From positions 555,693 to 619,692 of the forward strand of contig NZ_JAFNJS010000003.1 in assembly GCF_019024325.1 (NCBI RefSeq): 64,000 nt of DNA. The letters are read 5' to 3'. The notes under the pieces are model-generated. The model had not been told where the DNA came from. It made no database searches and saw only the letters and a list, made by a program, of their open reading frames with translations. Made by a program: the position numbers and the translations under genes. This document shows positions 44,318-55,341 of this stretch, piece by piece. The DNA is from Falsiroseomonas tokyonensis. Lineage in GTDB: Bacteria > Pseudomonadota > Alphaproteobacteria > Acetobacterales > Acetobacteraceae. Numbering within the stretch: position 1 is the first letter of the stretch; each line of letters opens with the position of its first letter.

Positions 44318-45007
44318 TCAGGTGCGGATGGCGCCCGCAGCCCCGCCGCCGGACAGGTGGCCCCGCACCCGGTCCAACATGCTGGCGATGGCGCGCTGCG
44401 CCTGGTCCTGCTCCTCCGGCAAGGTGCGGAAGGTGGCGCGCAGCTTCAGCAGGCGGCCGTCCTGGCTGGCGACGCAGGTGAAATCCTGCACCGCATTCGG
44501 GCCGGCACGATAGATATCCTGGCTGCACAGCACGATGGCGCCGCGAACCGCCATCCTGGCCAGGCGCGCTTCCACCCGTGGGCCGAGCCTCTGACCCAAC
44601 ACCTCCCGTGCGGCGGCCGAGGCGGAGATGAGCTTGGACAGGACGGGCAGGGAGTCCGGGCCTTCCGGCACCGGCTCCGCGCTGCGGCGGAACAGGTAGA
44701 TGGTCACCGAAATGCCGGGCGCGCGATAGGCGGCGATGGCCCCGCTCAGCACGCCGGGCGTCCGGTCCTCCTCCAGCACCGCCCGGGGGATCTGGGCCAG
44801 GGCCGGGGGCAGCGCCTGCAGGCTGAGGAATTCCGCGCTGTGGGCGCCGGGCGCCGGCTCCTCGCCCGGATCCTTCGCCATGCCGCGCCCGCCGGGGGAA
44901 GCAGGCGCGGCGCTGGCCTGATCCGTCGCGGGCTGGGGCCCGGTGACGGGTTGCGCCGCACATCCCGCCAGCAGCAGGAGGCTGGCCAGAATCGTCGAAG
45001 GCCGCAC
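44318..45007 (-). CDS. hypothetical lipoprotein
   Basis: A 229-residue protein with a lipoprotein signal (VRPSTILASLLLLAGCA, lipobox LAGC). The mature part begins with a Pro/Ala/Gln-rich linker, followed by a compact domain with EFLSLQALPPALAQIP, ISVTIYLFRRS and a C-terminal LPEEQDQAQRAIASML. Two cysteines (IVLCSQD and FTCVAS) could form a disulfide. No family recognised. The GTG start at 45007 is chosen because a GGGAG site lies upstream and the signal peptide follows at once. Confidence 0.65.
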   Translation of the reverse strand: MRPSTILASLLLLAGCAAQPVTGPQPATDQASAAPASPGGRGMAKDPGEEPAPGAHSAEFLSLQALPPALAQIPRAVLEEDRTPGVLSGAIAAYRAPGISVTIYLFRRSAEPVPEGPDSLPVLSKLISASAAAREVLGQRLGPRVEARLARMAVRGAIVLCSQDIYRAGPNAVQDFTCVASQDGRLLKLRATFRTLPEEQDQAQRAIASMLDRVRGHLSGGGAAGAIRT

Positions 45008-45119
45008 CGCTCGGCTCCCGTTCTGTGGCGGGAGCTTCGCGGGCGGCCAGCGAAAGGTCAATCAGCCGCGCCCATCCCCCGGGACGGTGGTCCCGGGGAT
45101 CAGGCGCGGCCGAGGCGCC

Positions 45120-46717
<1,598 letters not shown>

Positions 46718-46753
46718 TAGAGGCTTAGGCCCACCAGCCGGGAGGAGAGGCGC

Positions 46754-47617
46754 TTGATCCGACTCAGCATTCCACTCCGCCAGGCCCTGGCCCGGCTGTC
46801 GCTGCCGGTGCTGATCGCGGCCGCCTTCGGCACCATGCTGCTGGGCAAGGCCGATGCGCTGCTGGCGGAACGTGCGCGCATCGCGCTGGCGGATGCCCTG
46901 GCGCCCTTCTATGCCGCCTTCGCCGAGCCCGCCCGCGCGGTGCGCGAGACGGTGGAGGAGTTCCAGCAGCTGCTGGTACTGCGGGAGGAGAATGCCCGGC
47001 TGCGCGAGGAGAATGAGCGCCTGCGCCGCTGGCAGGCCGCCGCCCTGGCGCTGGAGATGGAGAATGCGCAGCTGCGCCGGCACCTTGATTTCGTGCCGGA
47101 ACGGGCGCCCGCCTTCCACACCGCCCGCGTGGTGGCCGATGGCGGCGGCGTCTATGCCCGCGCCGTGCTGCTTTCCATCCCGCCCGAGATCCAGGTGCGC
47201 CGCGGCCAGATCGCGCTGGATGAGCGTGGCTTCGTGGGCCGGGTGACGGAGGTGGGCAGCCGATCGGCCCGCGTGCTGCTGGCCACCGACATGAACAGCC
47301 GCATCCCGGTGACGCTGGAAGGCAGCCGGGTGCGGGCGATGATGGTGGGCACCAATGGCGCCCGGCCGCGGCTGCAGCACTGGTCCGAGGGCAGCCGCCC
47401 GGCGGAAGGGGAACGTGTGGTGACGAGCGCGGAGGGCGTGGCCTTCCCGGCCGGCCTGCCGGTCGGCGTGGTGCGCTGGACCGAGGGCGGGGTGGCGGAG
47501 GTGGAGCTCTTCGCCCGGGCGGATCGGCTGGACATGGTGCGGCTCTTCGACTTCGGGCTGGGCGGGATCCTGCCGCCCGAGGCCATTGCGCGGCCCGAAC
47601 CGCGCCCGCGGCGCTGA
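46754..47617 (+). CDS. mreC: rod-shape protein MreC
   Basis: A 287-residue inner-membrane protein linking MreB to PBP2. It has one N-terminal transmembrane helix (about 15-32), a coiled coil rich in Glu, Arg and Leu (about 68-108, LREENARLREENERLRRW) and a periplasmic beta domain with RGQIALDERGFVGRVTEVG and MNSRIPV. The TTG start at 46754 follows a GGAGGAGAGG ribosome site, which decides the start. Confidence 0.95.
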   Translation: MIRLSIPLRQALARLSLPVLIAAAFGTMLLGKADALLAERARIALADALAPFYAAFAEPARAVRETVEEFQQLLVLREENARLREENERLRRWQAAALALEMENAQLRRHLDFVPERAPAFHTARVVADGGGVYARAVLLSIPPEIQVRRGQIALDERGFVGRVTEVGSRSARVLLATDMNSRIPVTLEGSRVRAMMVGTNGARPRLQHWSEGSRPAEGERVVTSAEGVAFPAGLPVGVVRWTEGGVAEVELFARADRLDMVRLFDFGLGGILPPEAIARPEPRPRR

Positions 47618-47631
47618 ACGCCCGGACCCTG

Positions 47632-48165
47632 ATGGTCGGACGCCCAGAGCCATCGCCCGGGCTGCTGCGACGGCTGGACGACATCGCGCGCGCTGCCTTT
47701 CCCGCGACCGGTACGGTTCTGTTGATGGTGATCGCGGCCGGCCCTTCCGGCGTGCCGGGGCTGGTCCCGGCGGCGGCGCTGCCCTGCATCGTCTTCTGGT
47801 CCGTCTTCCGGCCCGGCGCCATGCCGCCGCCGGCGGTGTTCCTGCTGGGCCTGCTGCAGGACCTGCTGACCCTGGCGCCGCTGGGCACCGGCGTGGTGAC
47901 GCTGCTGGTGGCGCATGCGCTGGCGGTGGCCTGGCGGCGCTTCCTGGTGCGTCAGAGCTTCATGTTCGTCTGGCTGGCCTTCTGCGGCTTTTCGGCGGCG
48001 ACCGCCGCGCTGGGCTGGCTGCTGACGGCGCTGCTGGCCTGGAACCTGCCCGCCTTCGCCTCGGCGATGCACCAGGCGGCGCTTTCCGCCGGCCTGTACC
48101 CGGCCTTCGCCTTCGTCCTCAGCCGCATCCACGGCGTGATGCGCCGTGCGGAGGAGACGCCGTGA
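47632..48165 (+). CDS. mreD: rod-shape protein MreD
   Basis: A 177-residue integral membrane protein with about five hydrophobic segments. The conserved pattern GLLQDLLTLAPLGTGVVTLLV (about residues 76-96) is typical of MreD. It completes the MreBCD set and starts 14 bases after mreC. Confidence 0.9.
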   Translation: MVGRPEPSPGLLRRLDDIARAAFPATGTVLLMVIAAGPSGVPGLVPAAALPCIVFWSVFRPGAMPPPAVFLLGLLQDLLTLAPLGTGVVTLLVAHALAVAWRRFLVRQSFMFVWLAFCGFSAATAALGWLLTALLAWNLPAFASAMHQAALSAGLYPAFAFVLSRIHGVMRRAEETP

Positions 48166-48210
48166 GGGTGGGCGAGGGCAGTCCCGTGCTTGCGCGTCCC
48201 CCCCACCCAA

Positions 48211-48284
48211 CCCTCCTCCCCATGAAAGGGGGGGAGGGCTTTCAAGCGCGACTCCCTTTGCGGCCCGCACTCTTCCGCGGGCCG
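48211..48284. repeat. palindromic repeat cluster between mreD and mrdA
   Basis: The 229-base gap in the elongasome operon carries an imperfect inverted repeat CCCTCCTCCCC-ATGAAA-GGGGGGGAGGG (48211-48238). A perfect eight-pair hairpin follows, CGGCCCGC-ACTCTTCC-GCGGGCCG (48261-48284), and then more GC-rich palindromic sequence to about 48370. Its composition and placement are those of a REP-like interspersed element. Confidence 0.7.
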
Positions 48285-48394
48285 AGGCCGCGAATGCGGC
48301 CCGCGCACAGCGCCCCCTGCCAGCCCATGCGACAGCGCGTAGGCGCGAAGGCAAGCGCGCGGAGCGCGCGCCCGCCGTTTGAGGGTCTGAAAAG

Positions 48395-50284
48395 ATGAGC
48401 CGGAAGCAGCGGGAGGAGGAGCGGGTCCGCGGCATCTTCAGCCGCCGCGCGCTGGCGCTCGGCCTGGGGCAGATGGGGCTGCTGGGCTTCCTGGCGCATC
48501 GGCTGCACCGGCTGCAGGTGGAGGAGGGGGAGCGCTATGCGACGCTGGCCGAGGAGAACCGCCTCTCGGCCCGGCTGCTGGCGCCGCCGCGCGGGCGGGT
48601 GCTGGACCGCAACGGCCATGTCATCGCCGGCAACCAGCTGAACTGGCGGGCCCTGCTGACCGCCGAGCAGACCACCGATGTGGGCGCCACGCTCGAGACC
48701 TTCAGCCGCATCGTGCCGATGACGGACCAGGAACGCGCGCGCGTCGAGCGCGACGTGCGCCGCCGCCGGCGCTTCGTGCCGGTCACCGTGCGCGACTTCC
48801 TGACCTGGGAGGAAATGGCGCGGATCGAGCTGAACGCGCCGGACCTGCCGGGCATCAGCGTCGATGTCGGCACCACGCGCATCTACCCCGAGGCGGAGCA
48901 CCTGGCGCATATCGTGGGCTATGTCGCGCCGCCGGCCGAACGCGACATGGATGGCGACCCGCTGCTGGAACTGCCGGGCATCCGCGTCGGTCGGTCCGGC
49001 ATCGAGCGGCACCACGACCTGGTGCTGCGCGGCCGCGCCGGGGCGGTGCAGATGGAGGTGAATGCGGTCGGCCGCATCATCCGCGAACTGGACCGGCGAG
49101 AGGGCGTGCAGGGCCAGGACGTCCAGCTTTCCGTCGATGCCGCACTCACCAAGACGCTGCGCGGCAAGATCGAGGAAGGCACCTCCGTCGTGCTGATGGA
49201 TGCACGGAACGGGGAGGTGCTGGCCATGGCCACCCAGCCCTCCTTCGACCCGAACCTGTTCAATTCCGGCGTCTCCGCCGCGCAATGGCGGGAATGGACG
49301 CGCAACCGCGCCACGCCGCTGATCAACAAGGCGACCAACGGCCTGTATGCGCCCGGCTCCACCTTCAAGATGGTGGTGGCGCTGGCGGCGCTGGAGGCGC
49401 GGGTGACGACGCCGGGGGAGCGGGTCTACTGCCCCGGCCATATGGACCTGGGTGAATCCCGCTTCCACTGCTGGAACCGGTCCGGTCACGGCGCCATGGA
49501 TATGCGGACGGCGCTGAAACTGTCCTGCGACGTCTATTTCTACGAAATGGCCAAGCGCCTCGGCATCGACAAGATCGCCGCCATGGGCCGCCGCTTCGGC
49601 CTGGGCGTGCCGCTGGATATCGAACTGCCGGGCATCCGCGCGGGGCTTATGCCGACGCGCGAATGGCGCCAGCAGCAGGGCCGGCCCTGGGCGCTGGGCG
49701 ATACGGTGGTGCATGGCATCGGCCAGGGCTTCTACCAGCTGACGCCGCTGCAACTGGCCACCATGACCGCCCGCCTGGCCACCGGCCGCGCCGTTCAGCC
49801 GCACCTGACCCGCAGCATCGGCGGCCGGCATGTGCGCGGCGTGCGGGCGGAGGACTGGCCCAGCCTCGGCATCCCCGAACGCGACCTGCGCCTGGTGCGG
49901 GAGGCGATGTGGTCCGTGGTAAACGAGCAGGGCGGCACCGCCCGGGCGGCGCGCCTGCCGCCGGAACTCGGCGCCATGGCGGGCAAGACCGGCACCACCC
50001 AGGTGCGCCGCGTGACGCGCGAGCAGCGGGAGCGGGGCTTCCGGGTGGAACAGGTGCCGCGCGAATGGCGCCCCCATGCGCTGTTCGTGGCCTTCGCGCC
50101 CTACGACAATCCGATCTTCGCCGTCTCCGTCATTGTCGAGCATGGCAGCTCCGGCTCCGCCGCCGCGGCGCCGTTGGCGCGCGAGGTGCTGGTCGAGGCT
50201 TTCCAGCAATTGCGTCCGGGCCCGGGTGGCAATTTCGGCCCGCGGGTGGCGGAAGCACGGCCGCCGGGCGGGACGCGTCCATGA
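48395..50284 (+). CDS. mrdA: penicillin-binding protein 2 (elongasome transpeptidase)
   Basis: A 629-residue class B PBP that cross-links peptidoglycan during elongation. A short cytoplasmic N-terminus and a transmembrane segment (about 20-37) are followed by the dimerisation domain with RGRVLDRNGHVIAGN and a transpeptidase domain. Active-site motifs are STFK with Ser322, SCD near residue 378, and KTGTT with Lys531. Proline-rich C-terminus. Its stop is ten bases before rodA, its SEDS glycosyltransferase partner. The preceding gap holds a repeat cluster. Confidence 0.96.
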   Translation: MSRKQREEERVRGIFSRRALALGLGQMGLLGFLAHRLHRLQVEEGERYATLAEENRLSARLLAPPRGRVLDRNGHVIAGNQLNWRALLTAEQTTDVGATLETFSRIVPMTDQERARVERDVRRRRRFVPVTVRDFLTWEEMARIELNAPDLPGISVDVGTTRIYPEAEHLAHIVGYVAPPAERDMDGDPLLELPGIRVGRSGIERHHDLVLRGRAGAVQMEVNAVGRIIRELDRREGVQGQDVQLSVDAALTKTLRGKIEEGTSVVLMDARNGEVLAMATQPSFDPNLFNSGVSAAQWREWTRNRATPLINKATNGLYAPGSTFKMVVALAALEARVTTPGERVYCPGHMDLGESRFHCWNRSGHGAMDMRTALKLSCDVYFYEMAKRLGIDKIAAMGRRFGLGVPLDIELPGIRAGLMPTREWRQQQGRPWALGDTVVHGIGQGFYQLTPLQLATMTARLATGRAVQPHLTRSIGGRHVRGVRAEDWPSLGIPERDLRLVREAMWSVVNEQGGTARAARLPPELGAMAGKTGTTQVRRVTREQRERGFRVEQVPREWRPHALFVAFAPYDNPIFAVSVIVEHGSSGSAAAAPLAREVLVEAFQQLRPGPGGNFGPRVAEARPPGGTRP

Positions 50285-50294
50285 GAATCCTGCC

Positions 50295-51446
50295 ATGAGA
50301 TTCGAACGCCGCCTGCTGCTGCGCGAACGCGGCACCGGGGTGCTGGAAAAGCTGTGGCAGATTCCCTGGATCTTTGTCCTGCTGCTGTGTGCCGTGGGCG
50401 GCGTGGGCTATGTGGCGCTCTATTCGGCGGGTGGCGGCGGGCCGGATCCCTATGCGGCCAAGCATGCCATCCGCTTCGGCTTCGGCCTGGTGCTGATGCT
50501 CTCGATCGCGCTGGTGGATATCCGGCTGATCGCGCGCTTCGCCTGGCTGGGCTATGCGCTGGGCATCGGACTGCTGGTGATGGTGGCGCTGCATGGCCAG
50601 GTGGGCGGCGGGGCGCAGCGCTGGCTGGACCTCGGCGGCTTCCAGCTGCAGCCCTCGGAGCTGATGAAGATCCTGCTGGTGGTGGCGCTCGCCTCCTGGT
50701 TCCACAAGGCGTCCTGGGAACAGATCGGCAATCCGCTGTTCCTGATCCCGCCGATCCTGGCGGTGCTGCTGCCGGCGGGGCTGATCCTGAAGCAGCCGAA
50801 TCTGGGCACCGCGCTGATCACGATGATGGTGGGCGGCGCGGTCTTCTTCGCCGCGGGCGTGCGGCTTTGGAAATTCGCCATCGTGCTGGGCGCCGTCGCG
50901 ATCGCCGCGCCGATCGCCTACGACCACCTGCACGACTACCAGCGCGCGCGCATCACCACCTTCCTGGATCCGGAAAGCGATCCGCTGGGCGCCGGCTACA
51001 ACATCATCCAGTCGAAGATCGCGCTGGGTTCCGGCGGCTTCTGGGGCAAGGGCTTCCTGCAGGGCACGCAGGGCCACCTGAACTTCCTGCCGGAGAAGCA
51101 GACCGACTTCATCTTCACCATGCTGGCCGAGGAATTCGGCCTGGTCGGCGCACTCAGCGTGCTGGGCCTGCTGGCCTGCGTCATCGCCTTCGGCTTCCTG
51201 GTGGCGCTGCGCAGCCGGCACCAGTTCGGGCGGCTTCTGGCGGTGGGGCTGGCGACGAACTTCTTCATGTATGTCTTCGTCAACATCGCCATGGTCACCG
51301 GCGCCATCCCGGTCGGCGGCGTGCCGCTGCCGCTGATCAGCCATGGCGGGTCCGCCATGCTGACGGCGATGGTGGGCTTCGGGCTGCTGATGTCGGCCCA
51401 TGTGCACCGGGATTCCGAGCTGGGGGCCGCCCGCGACCAGCGATGA
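50295..51446 (+). CDS. rodA: SEDS peptidoglycan glycosyltransferase RodA
   Basis: A 383-residue polytopic SEDS protein that polymerises glycan strands with PBP2. About ten membrane segments are visible. Conserved stretches are GGAQRWLDLGGFQLQPSELMK in parts (about residues 98-118), LLKQPNLGTAL-like ILKQPNLGTALITM, the catalytic-loop FLPEKQTDFIFTMLAEEFG (about 266-284) and PLPLISHGGSAML. The start is ATG at 50295. Last gene of the operon, 98 bases before tRNA-Lys. Confidence 0.95.
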   Translation: MRFERRLLLRERGTGVLEKLWQIPWIFVLLLCAVGGVGYVALYSAGGGGPDPYAAKHAIRFGFGLVLMLSIALVDIRLIARFAWLGYALGIGLLVMVALHGQVGGGAQRWLDLGGFQLQPSELMKILLVVALASWFHKASWEQIGNPLFLIPPILAVLLPAGLILKQPNLGTALITMMVGGAVFFAAGVRLWKFAIVLGAVAIAAPIAYDHLHDYQRARITTFLDPESDPLGAGYNIIQSKIALGSGGFWGKGFLQGTQGHLNFLPEKQTDFIFTMLAEEFGLVGALSVLGLLACVIAFGFLVALRSRHQFGRLLAVGLATNFFMYVFVNIAMVTGAIPVGGVPLPLISHGGSAMLTAMVGFGLLMSAHVHRDSELGAARDQR

Positions 51447-51544
51447 CCTGGGGACATGGCGGCTTTGTGCATGGTTTCGCCCGCCCCGGGCTGGACAAAG
51501 CCGCCGCCACCGCTTAAACGGCCGGCCTCGCCGAGTTTTGGCGC

Positions 51545-51620
<76 letters not shown>

Positions 51621-52151
51621 ATCATTCCAAGACCTTACAGATGAAGAATGTGAACCCAAGGGGACACGTCCAACCTTGACGTGCAAAGCCGGTTTGCCGC
51701 TTGTTCATGCCAGGCTTGTTCTTCTTTTGTTCTCGTGCGCATGATGCGGCATGGATGGCACTCCTCATCTATCTCAGGCGCGTTTCCCGAGCTGGCTCCA
51801 GCCGGGCCTGATCCGCGCGCTGGCGCAGCAGGTTGCGCAGGACCTGGCGCAGGGGTTGAGCGAGGCGTCGATCGTGGAGCGGGCGCAGGACGCGGCGCAG
51901 GCCTACTGTCCGGCGCTGCCGCGGCCACACATTCGCGAGGCCGTGAAGGCTGCCATGTGGGTAGCCGCGCCGCGGGCTGGAGCTGAGGGTCGGGACTGAC
52001 CGTTAGAAAGCCACCCTGGTCGGTGGCCGCATCGCAGGGGACTGCGCGATATTGCGGTGCAGCAGAAGCCCGACCAGGCCCGCGACAGGCCCTGCGGCCG
52101 CAGCGAGGGGTCGCCCTGGGCGTCGGGCATGCGGTGCCTGTGGCTGCGGCG
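51621..52151. other. 531-base region after tRNA-Lys with one possible small gene
   Basis: Between the tRNA and the enolase-superfamily gene. It contains the 82-codon frame at 51751-51999 and a small hairpin (GCCACC...GGTGGC) near 52015-52032. I saw no integrase, no second copy of the tRNA 3' end and no transposase. Confidence 0.6.
51751..51999 (+). CDS. possible small hypothetical protein
   Basis: An 82-residue frame starting MDGTPHLSQARF, with a helix-favouring middle (LIRALAQQVAQDLAQGLSEA) and a plausible ending. No recognised domain and no strong ribosome site. It is the only reasonable frame in the region after tRNA-Lys. It could be a remnant of an integrated element. Confidence 0.35.
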   Translation: MDGTPHLSQARFPSWLQPGLIRALAQQVAQDLAQGLSEASIVERAQDAAQAYCPALPRPHIREAVKAAMWVAAPRAGAEGRD

Positions 52152-53330
52152 TCACCCGGCCTCGTGCCGCGTCGCGAAGCGCCAGACGTCATCCGCGGGC
52201 TGCACGCCAAGGCCGGGGCCGGAGGGCAGGCGATAGAAGCCCGCCTCGCAGGCCATGTCGCCCTGGATGAAGCGCAGGTTCCTGTCGAAGATCGAATGCT
52301 GGTATTCGTGCCCGTCGCAATTCTGCAGCGCGACGGAAGCATGCAGGCTCGCCGCCTGGAAGATGCCGATCCCGATCGAGGCATGCGGGATGCAGCGGCA
52401 ATGGAAGGCTTCCGCCATGCGGCCGATCTTCATGAATTCCGTCACGCCGGTATGCGCCATCTCCGGCTGGATGATGTCCATGCAGCGGTCGATCAGGCGG
52501 GGGCGATATTCGAAGGCGGTGCGCCATTCCTCGCCCAGCGCCACCGATGTGCGCGCCTTCGCCGCCACCTCTCGCTGCCCTTCAAGATCCTCTGGCGCCA
52601 CCGGGGCTTCCGCGAACCACAGGTCGTGCGCGTGCATGCGATCGATCAGCCGTGTCGCGGCCAGGGCGGTGTGCTTCCAATGCATGTCGCAGGCGATGCG
52701 CATCTCCGGGCCCAGCGCGCGGCGCAGCGCCGCCATCTCGGCCGCCTCGCCACGCTCGGCCACCGCGGCGGCGAACTTCACCGCATCGAAGCCCTTCGCC
52801 TGCCATTCCAGCGCAAGCTCCACCCGCTCCTCCAGCCTCGGCCGCGGCAGGCCGGAGACATAGGCGGGCAGTTGCGCATGCCGCTGGCCCCCGAGCATCC
52901 GGCAGAGCGGCAGCCCCGCCAGCCGTGCGGCGATGTCCCAGATGGCGATGTCGAGCCCGGCCAGCGCATCGACGAAATAGCCGCTGCCGAAGCCGCGCAC
53001 GCGCATGGTGTCATACAGATCCTCGTGCAGCGGCACCGGGTCGCGCGGATCGCGGCCGATGCAGAGCGGGCCGAGCAGATCCGTGATGATCTCCGCGACC
53101 GCCCCGGGGGCGACGATGGCGTAGCATTCGCCCCAGCCGATGCAGCCCGATTCCGTCGTGACCTTCACCAGCACGGAGGTATCGGTGACCGGATAGGCGG
53201 ATCGGTTGCCGCGGCGGATGAAGTAGCCGCGCGCATTGCTCGCCTCGCCCTCGCGCAGCGGCCCGAGATAGGGCACCTCGCGCGGGATGACGATGCGGAA
53301 GGCCTCGACGGTGGCGATGCGCTCGGTCAT
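52152..53330 (-). CDS. enolase-superfamily dehydratase/racemase (mandelate racemase/muconate lactonizing type)
   Basis: A 392-residue enolase-superfamily protein. The N-terminal capping domain (about 1-130) is followed by the barrel with WDIAARLAGLPLCRMLGG, the candidate base region GFDAVKFAA, metal ligands in IACDMHWKH, FAEAPVAPE and ALGEEWRT, and the catalytic-type His in IPHASIGIG. Enzymes of this group dehydrate or racemise sugar acids or related carboxylates. Together with the Bug-type binding protein and the DapA-like lyase downstream in the same orientation it suggests a sugar-acid catabolic module. Substrate unknown. Confidence 0.87.
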   Translation of the reverse strand: MTERIATVEAFRIVIPREVPYLGPLREGEASNARGYFIRRGNRSAYPVTDTSVLVKVTTESGCIGWGECYAIVAPGAVAEIITDLLGPLCIGRDPRDPVPLHEDLYDTMRVRGFGSGYFVDALAGLDIAIWDIAARLAGLPLCRMLGGQRHAQLPAYVSGLPRPRLEERVELALEWQAKGFDAVKFAAAVAERGEAAEMAALRRALGPEMRIACDMHWKHTALAATRLIDRMHAHDLWFAEAPVAPEDLEGQREVAAKARTSVALGEEWRTAFEYRPRLIDRCMDIIQPEMAHTGVTEFMKIGRMAEAFHCRCIPHASIGIGIFQAASLHASVALQNCDGHEYQHSIFDRNLRFIQGDMACEAGFYRLPSGPGLGVQPADDVWRFATRHEAG

Positions 53331-53335
53331 GCCGG

Positions 53336-54310
53336 TCAGCCCGCGCTGATGCCGGTACGGGTGATCAGCGCCTGGAACTTGTCGCGCTCCGAGACCATCA
53401 GCGCGCGGAATTCCTCGGGCGTATTCGGCGCGGCGATGGCGCCGAAGCCGCGCAGCTTTTCCACCGTGTCGGGCTGACGCAGGAAGCTTGCGATCTCCGC
53501 ATTCAGCCGCTGCACCGCCGCGGCGGGCATGCCGGCCGGGCCCATGATGCCGTGCCAGGGGCTGACCTGCACGGCGGGGACGAGGGAGGCGATGGTCGGA
53601 AGTTCGGGCGCGAAGGGCAGCGGATCGGCCGTCGGCACGGCAATGGCGCGCAGCCGCCCGGCCTGCACATGCGGCCAGGCCGTCGCGAAACCATCCACCG
53701 CCAGGTCCACCTGGCCCCCGACCAGCGCGGTGATCATGTCGGAGGAGCCGCGGAAGGGCACATGCGTCATGCGCGCGCCGGTCTCCTGCATCAGCATTTC
53801 CATCGTCAGATGCAGGCTGGTGCCGACGCCGGAGGAGCCGAAGTTCAGCCGGTCCGGATTGGCGCGCAGGAAGGCGAGGAATTCGGGCAGGCTCTGCACC
53901 GGCACGCGCTGGGGATTGACCACGAGCACGCTGGGCGTCAGGCCCACCAGGCAGACCTGCTGGAAATCCGTGACCGGATCATAGGGCAGGCGGCCGCGCA
54001 TCATGGCCGGCAGGATCGCATTGGCGGCGATATTGCCCATGCCGAGCGTGTAGCCATCCGGCGCGGCGCGCGCGACCGCTTCCATGCCGATGGCGCCGCC
54101 GGCGCCCGTGCGGTTTTCCACCACCACGCCGCGGCCCAGGCGCTGCTGCAGCGCCTCCGCCACCAGGCGCGCCATGATGTCCGCAATGCCGCCGGCGCTG
54201 AGCGGGACGATGATGCGCAGGTTGCGCTCCGGCCAGGCCGTCTGCGCCAGCGCGGGCGCGGCGAGCATCGCGGCGCTGCCGGCCAGCAGGGTGCGGCGGG
54301 TCGTCTTCAT
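53336..54310 (-). CDS. Bug-family tripartite tricarboxylate transporter binding protein
   Basis: A 324-residue periplasmic binding protein of the TctC/Bug family. It has a twin-arginine-like signal (MKTTRRTLLAGSAAMLAAP) ending near ALAQ, then WPERNLRIIVPLSAGGIADIMARL, ENRTGAGGAIGMEAVARAAPDGYTL in parts, and FGSSGVGTSLHLTMEM. Bug proteins bind carboxylates and pass them to TctAB permeases; no tctAB genes are adjacent. The start is ATG at 54310. Five bases separate it from the enolase-superfamily gene. Confidence 0.92.
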   Translation of the reverse strand: MKTTRRTLLAGSAAMLAAPALAQTAWPERNLRIIVPLSAGGIADIMARLVAEALQQRLGRGVVVENRTGAGGAIGMEAVARAAPDGYTLGMGNIAANAILPAMMRGRLPYDPVTDFQQVCLVGLTPSVLVVNPQRVPVQSLPEFLAFLRANPDRLNFGSSGVGTSLHLTMEMLMQETGARMTHVPFRGSSDMITALVGGQVDLAVDGFATAWPHVQAGRLRAIAVPTADPLPFAPELPTIASLVPAVQVSPWHGIMGPAGMPAAAVQRLNAEIASFLRQPDTVEKLRGFGAIAAPNTPEEFRALMVSERDKFQALITRTGISAG

Positions 54311-54330
54311 GGCGATTTCCTCCCTTCTTG

Positions 54331-55284
54331 TCAGTCTATTCCGGCCAGGCGGCGCAGAGCCGGCGAAAGCGGCGCGCCGGGCGCTTCCGGCAGGGGGCCG
54401 AGCAGCTGCGCGAAACGGTCCAGCTCCTCCATGCCGAAGGGCGTTACCGCCGTCTCCGGCTGGCGCGGGTGAAGCTCCGCCCAGCCCATGCGGCGCGCCA
54501 TCAGGCGCTTGCCATAGGCAATCAGCAGCGGCAGGGCGCGGGACATGAAGACGACGATGGGCAGGATGGCGCGATGCAGCGCCTCCGCCCGCTCCGTTTC
54601 GCCGGCCGACCACAGGCGCCAGATCTCGACCTGCGCATCCACCAGCTCCGGCGCCGGAATCAGGCCCTGGCAGGAGCTGCGCAGATTGGTCGGCCATTCG
54701 ATGCCGCCATGCCCGGCGAAGACGTCGCAGGTCTTCGCGGCCTCCCGCGCGAAGGCGCCGACGGAAACCGCCGGGCCTTCCGCCTTCATGAAGCGGATGT
54801 TCGGGTGGTTGCGATGCAGCGCGAGCAGCGCGTCGTTGGAGACGGAGACCTCCATATTCAGTGGATTGTTCTGCACGCCGACGGGCAGGGGCGATCGATC
54901 CGCCACCGCGCCCAGGAAGCGCAGGATCTCGCGCTCCGAAACGCCCTTCACCGGCGGCGGCTGCAGCACCACCCAGTCGGCGCCGCGGCGCTGCGCTTCG
55001 GCGATGAAGTCGAGCTGCCCATGGACCGAGACCTCGGCCACGGTCGCCATCAGCGGCACGCGCCCGCCGATGCGCGCCGCGGCCCAGCCGACCAGGTCGA
55101 GCCGTTCCTGGGTGGAAAGGCGGAAGACCTCCGTCACCAGTCCGAGCAGGGCAATGCCGTGGCAGCCGGCGGCCAGGCAGACATCGACCTGCCGCTCAAG
55201 CGCCGCACGGTCCAGCCGGCCGTCGGGACCGTAGAAGGCATAGAGAATGGGATGCACGCCTGACAGGCGAGGCAGCGGTGACAC
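54331..55284 (-). CDS. dihydrodipicolinate synthase-family aldolase/lyase
   Basis: A 317-residue DapA/N-acetylneuraminate lyase-family protein with a class I aldolase barrel. The Schiff-base lysine is in IRFMKAEGPA (about residue 165) and the tyrosine/threonine loop region is near GIALLGLVTEVFRLS. Members cleave or dehydrate keto-sugar acids such as 2-keto-3-deoxy acids. First gene of the catabolic unit, divergent from the IclR gene. The GTG start at 55284 has GGAGGA eight bases upstream. Confidence 0.88.
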   Translation of the reverse strand: MSPLPRLSGVHPILYAFYGPDGRLDRAALERQVDVCLAAGCHGIALLGLVTEVFRLSTQERLDLVGWAAARIGGRVPLMATVAEVSVHGQLDFIAEAQRRGADWVVLQPPPVKGVSEREILRFLGAVADRSPLPVGVQNNPLNMEVSVSNDALLALHRNHPNIRFMKAEGPAVSVGAFAREAAKTCDVFAGHGGIEWPTNLRSSCQGLIPAPELVDAQVEIWRLWSAGETERAEALHRAILPIVVFMSRALPLLIAYGKRLMARRMGWAELHPRQPETAVTPFGMEELDRFAQLLGPLPEAPGAPLSPALRRLAGID

Positions 55285-55341
55285 GCGACGTTCCTCCGAT
55301 GGCGCGGTTCTTTGCGCCTAGAGCCTTTTGCTTCTTGACAG

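Noticed and set aside
51621-51750. Possible att site or integrase remnant after tRNA-Lys
   Set aside because: No repeat of the tRNA 3' end was found in the window and the frames show no recombinase motifs.
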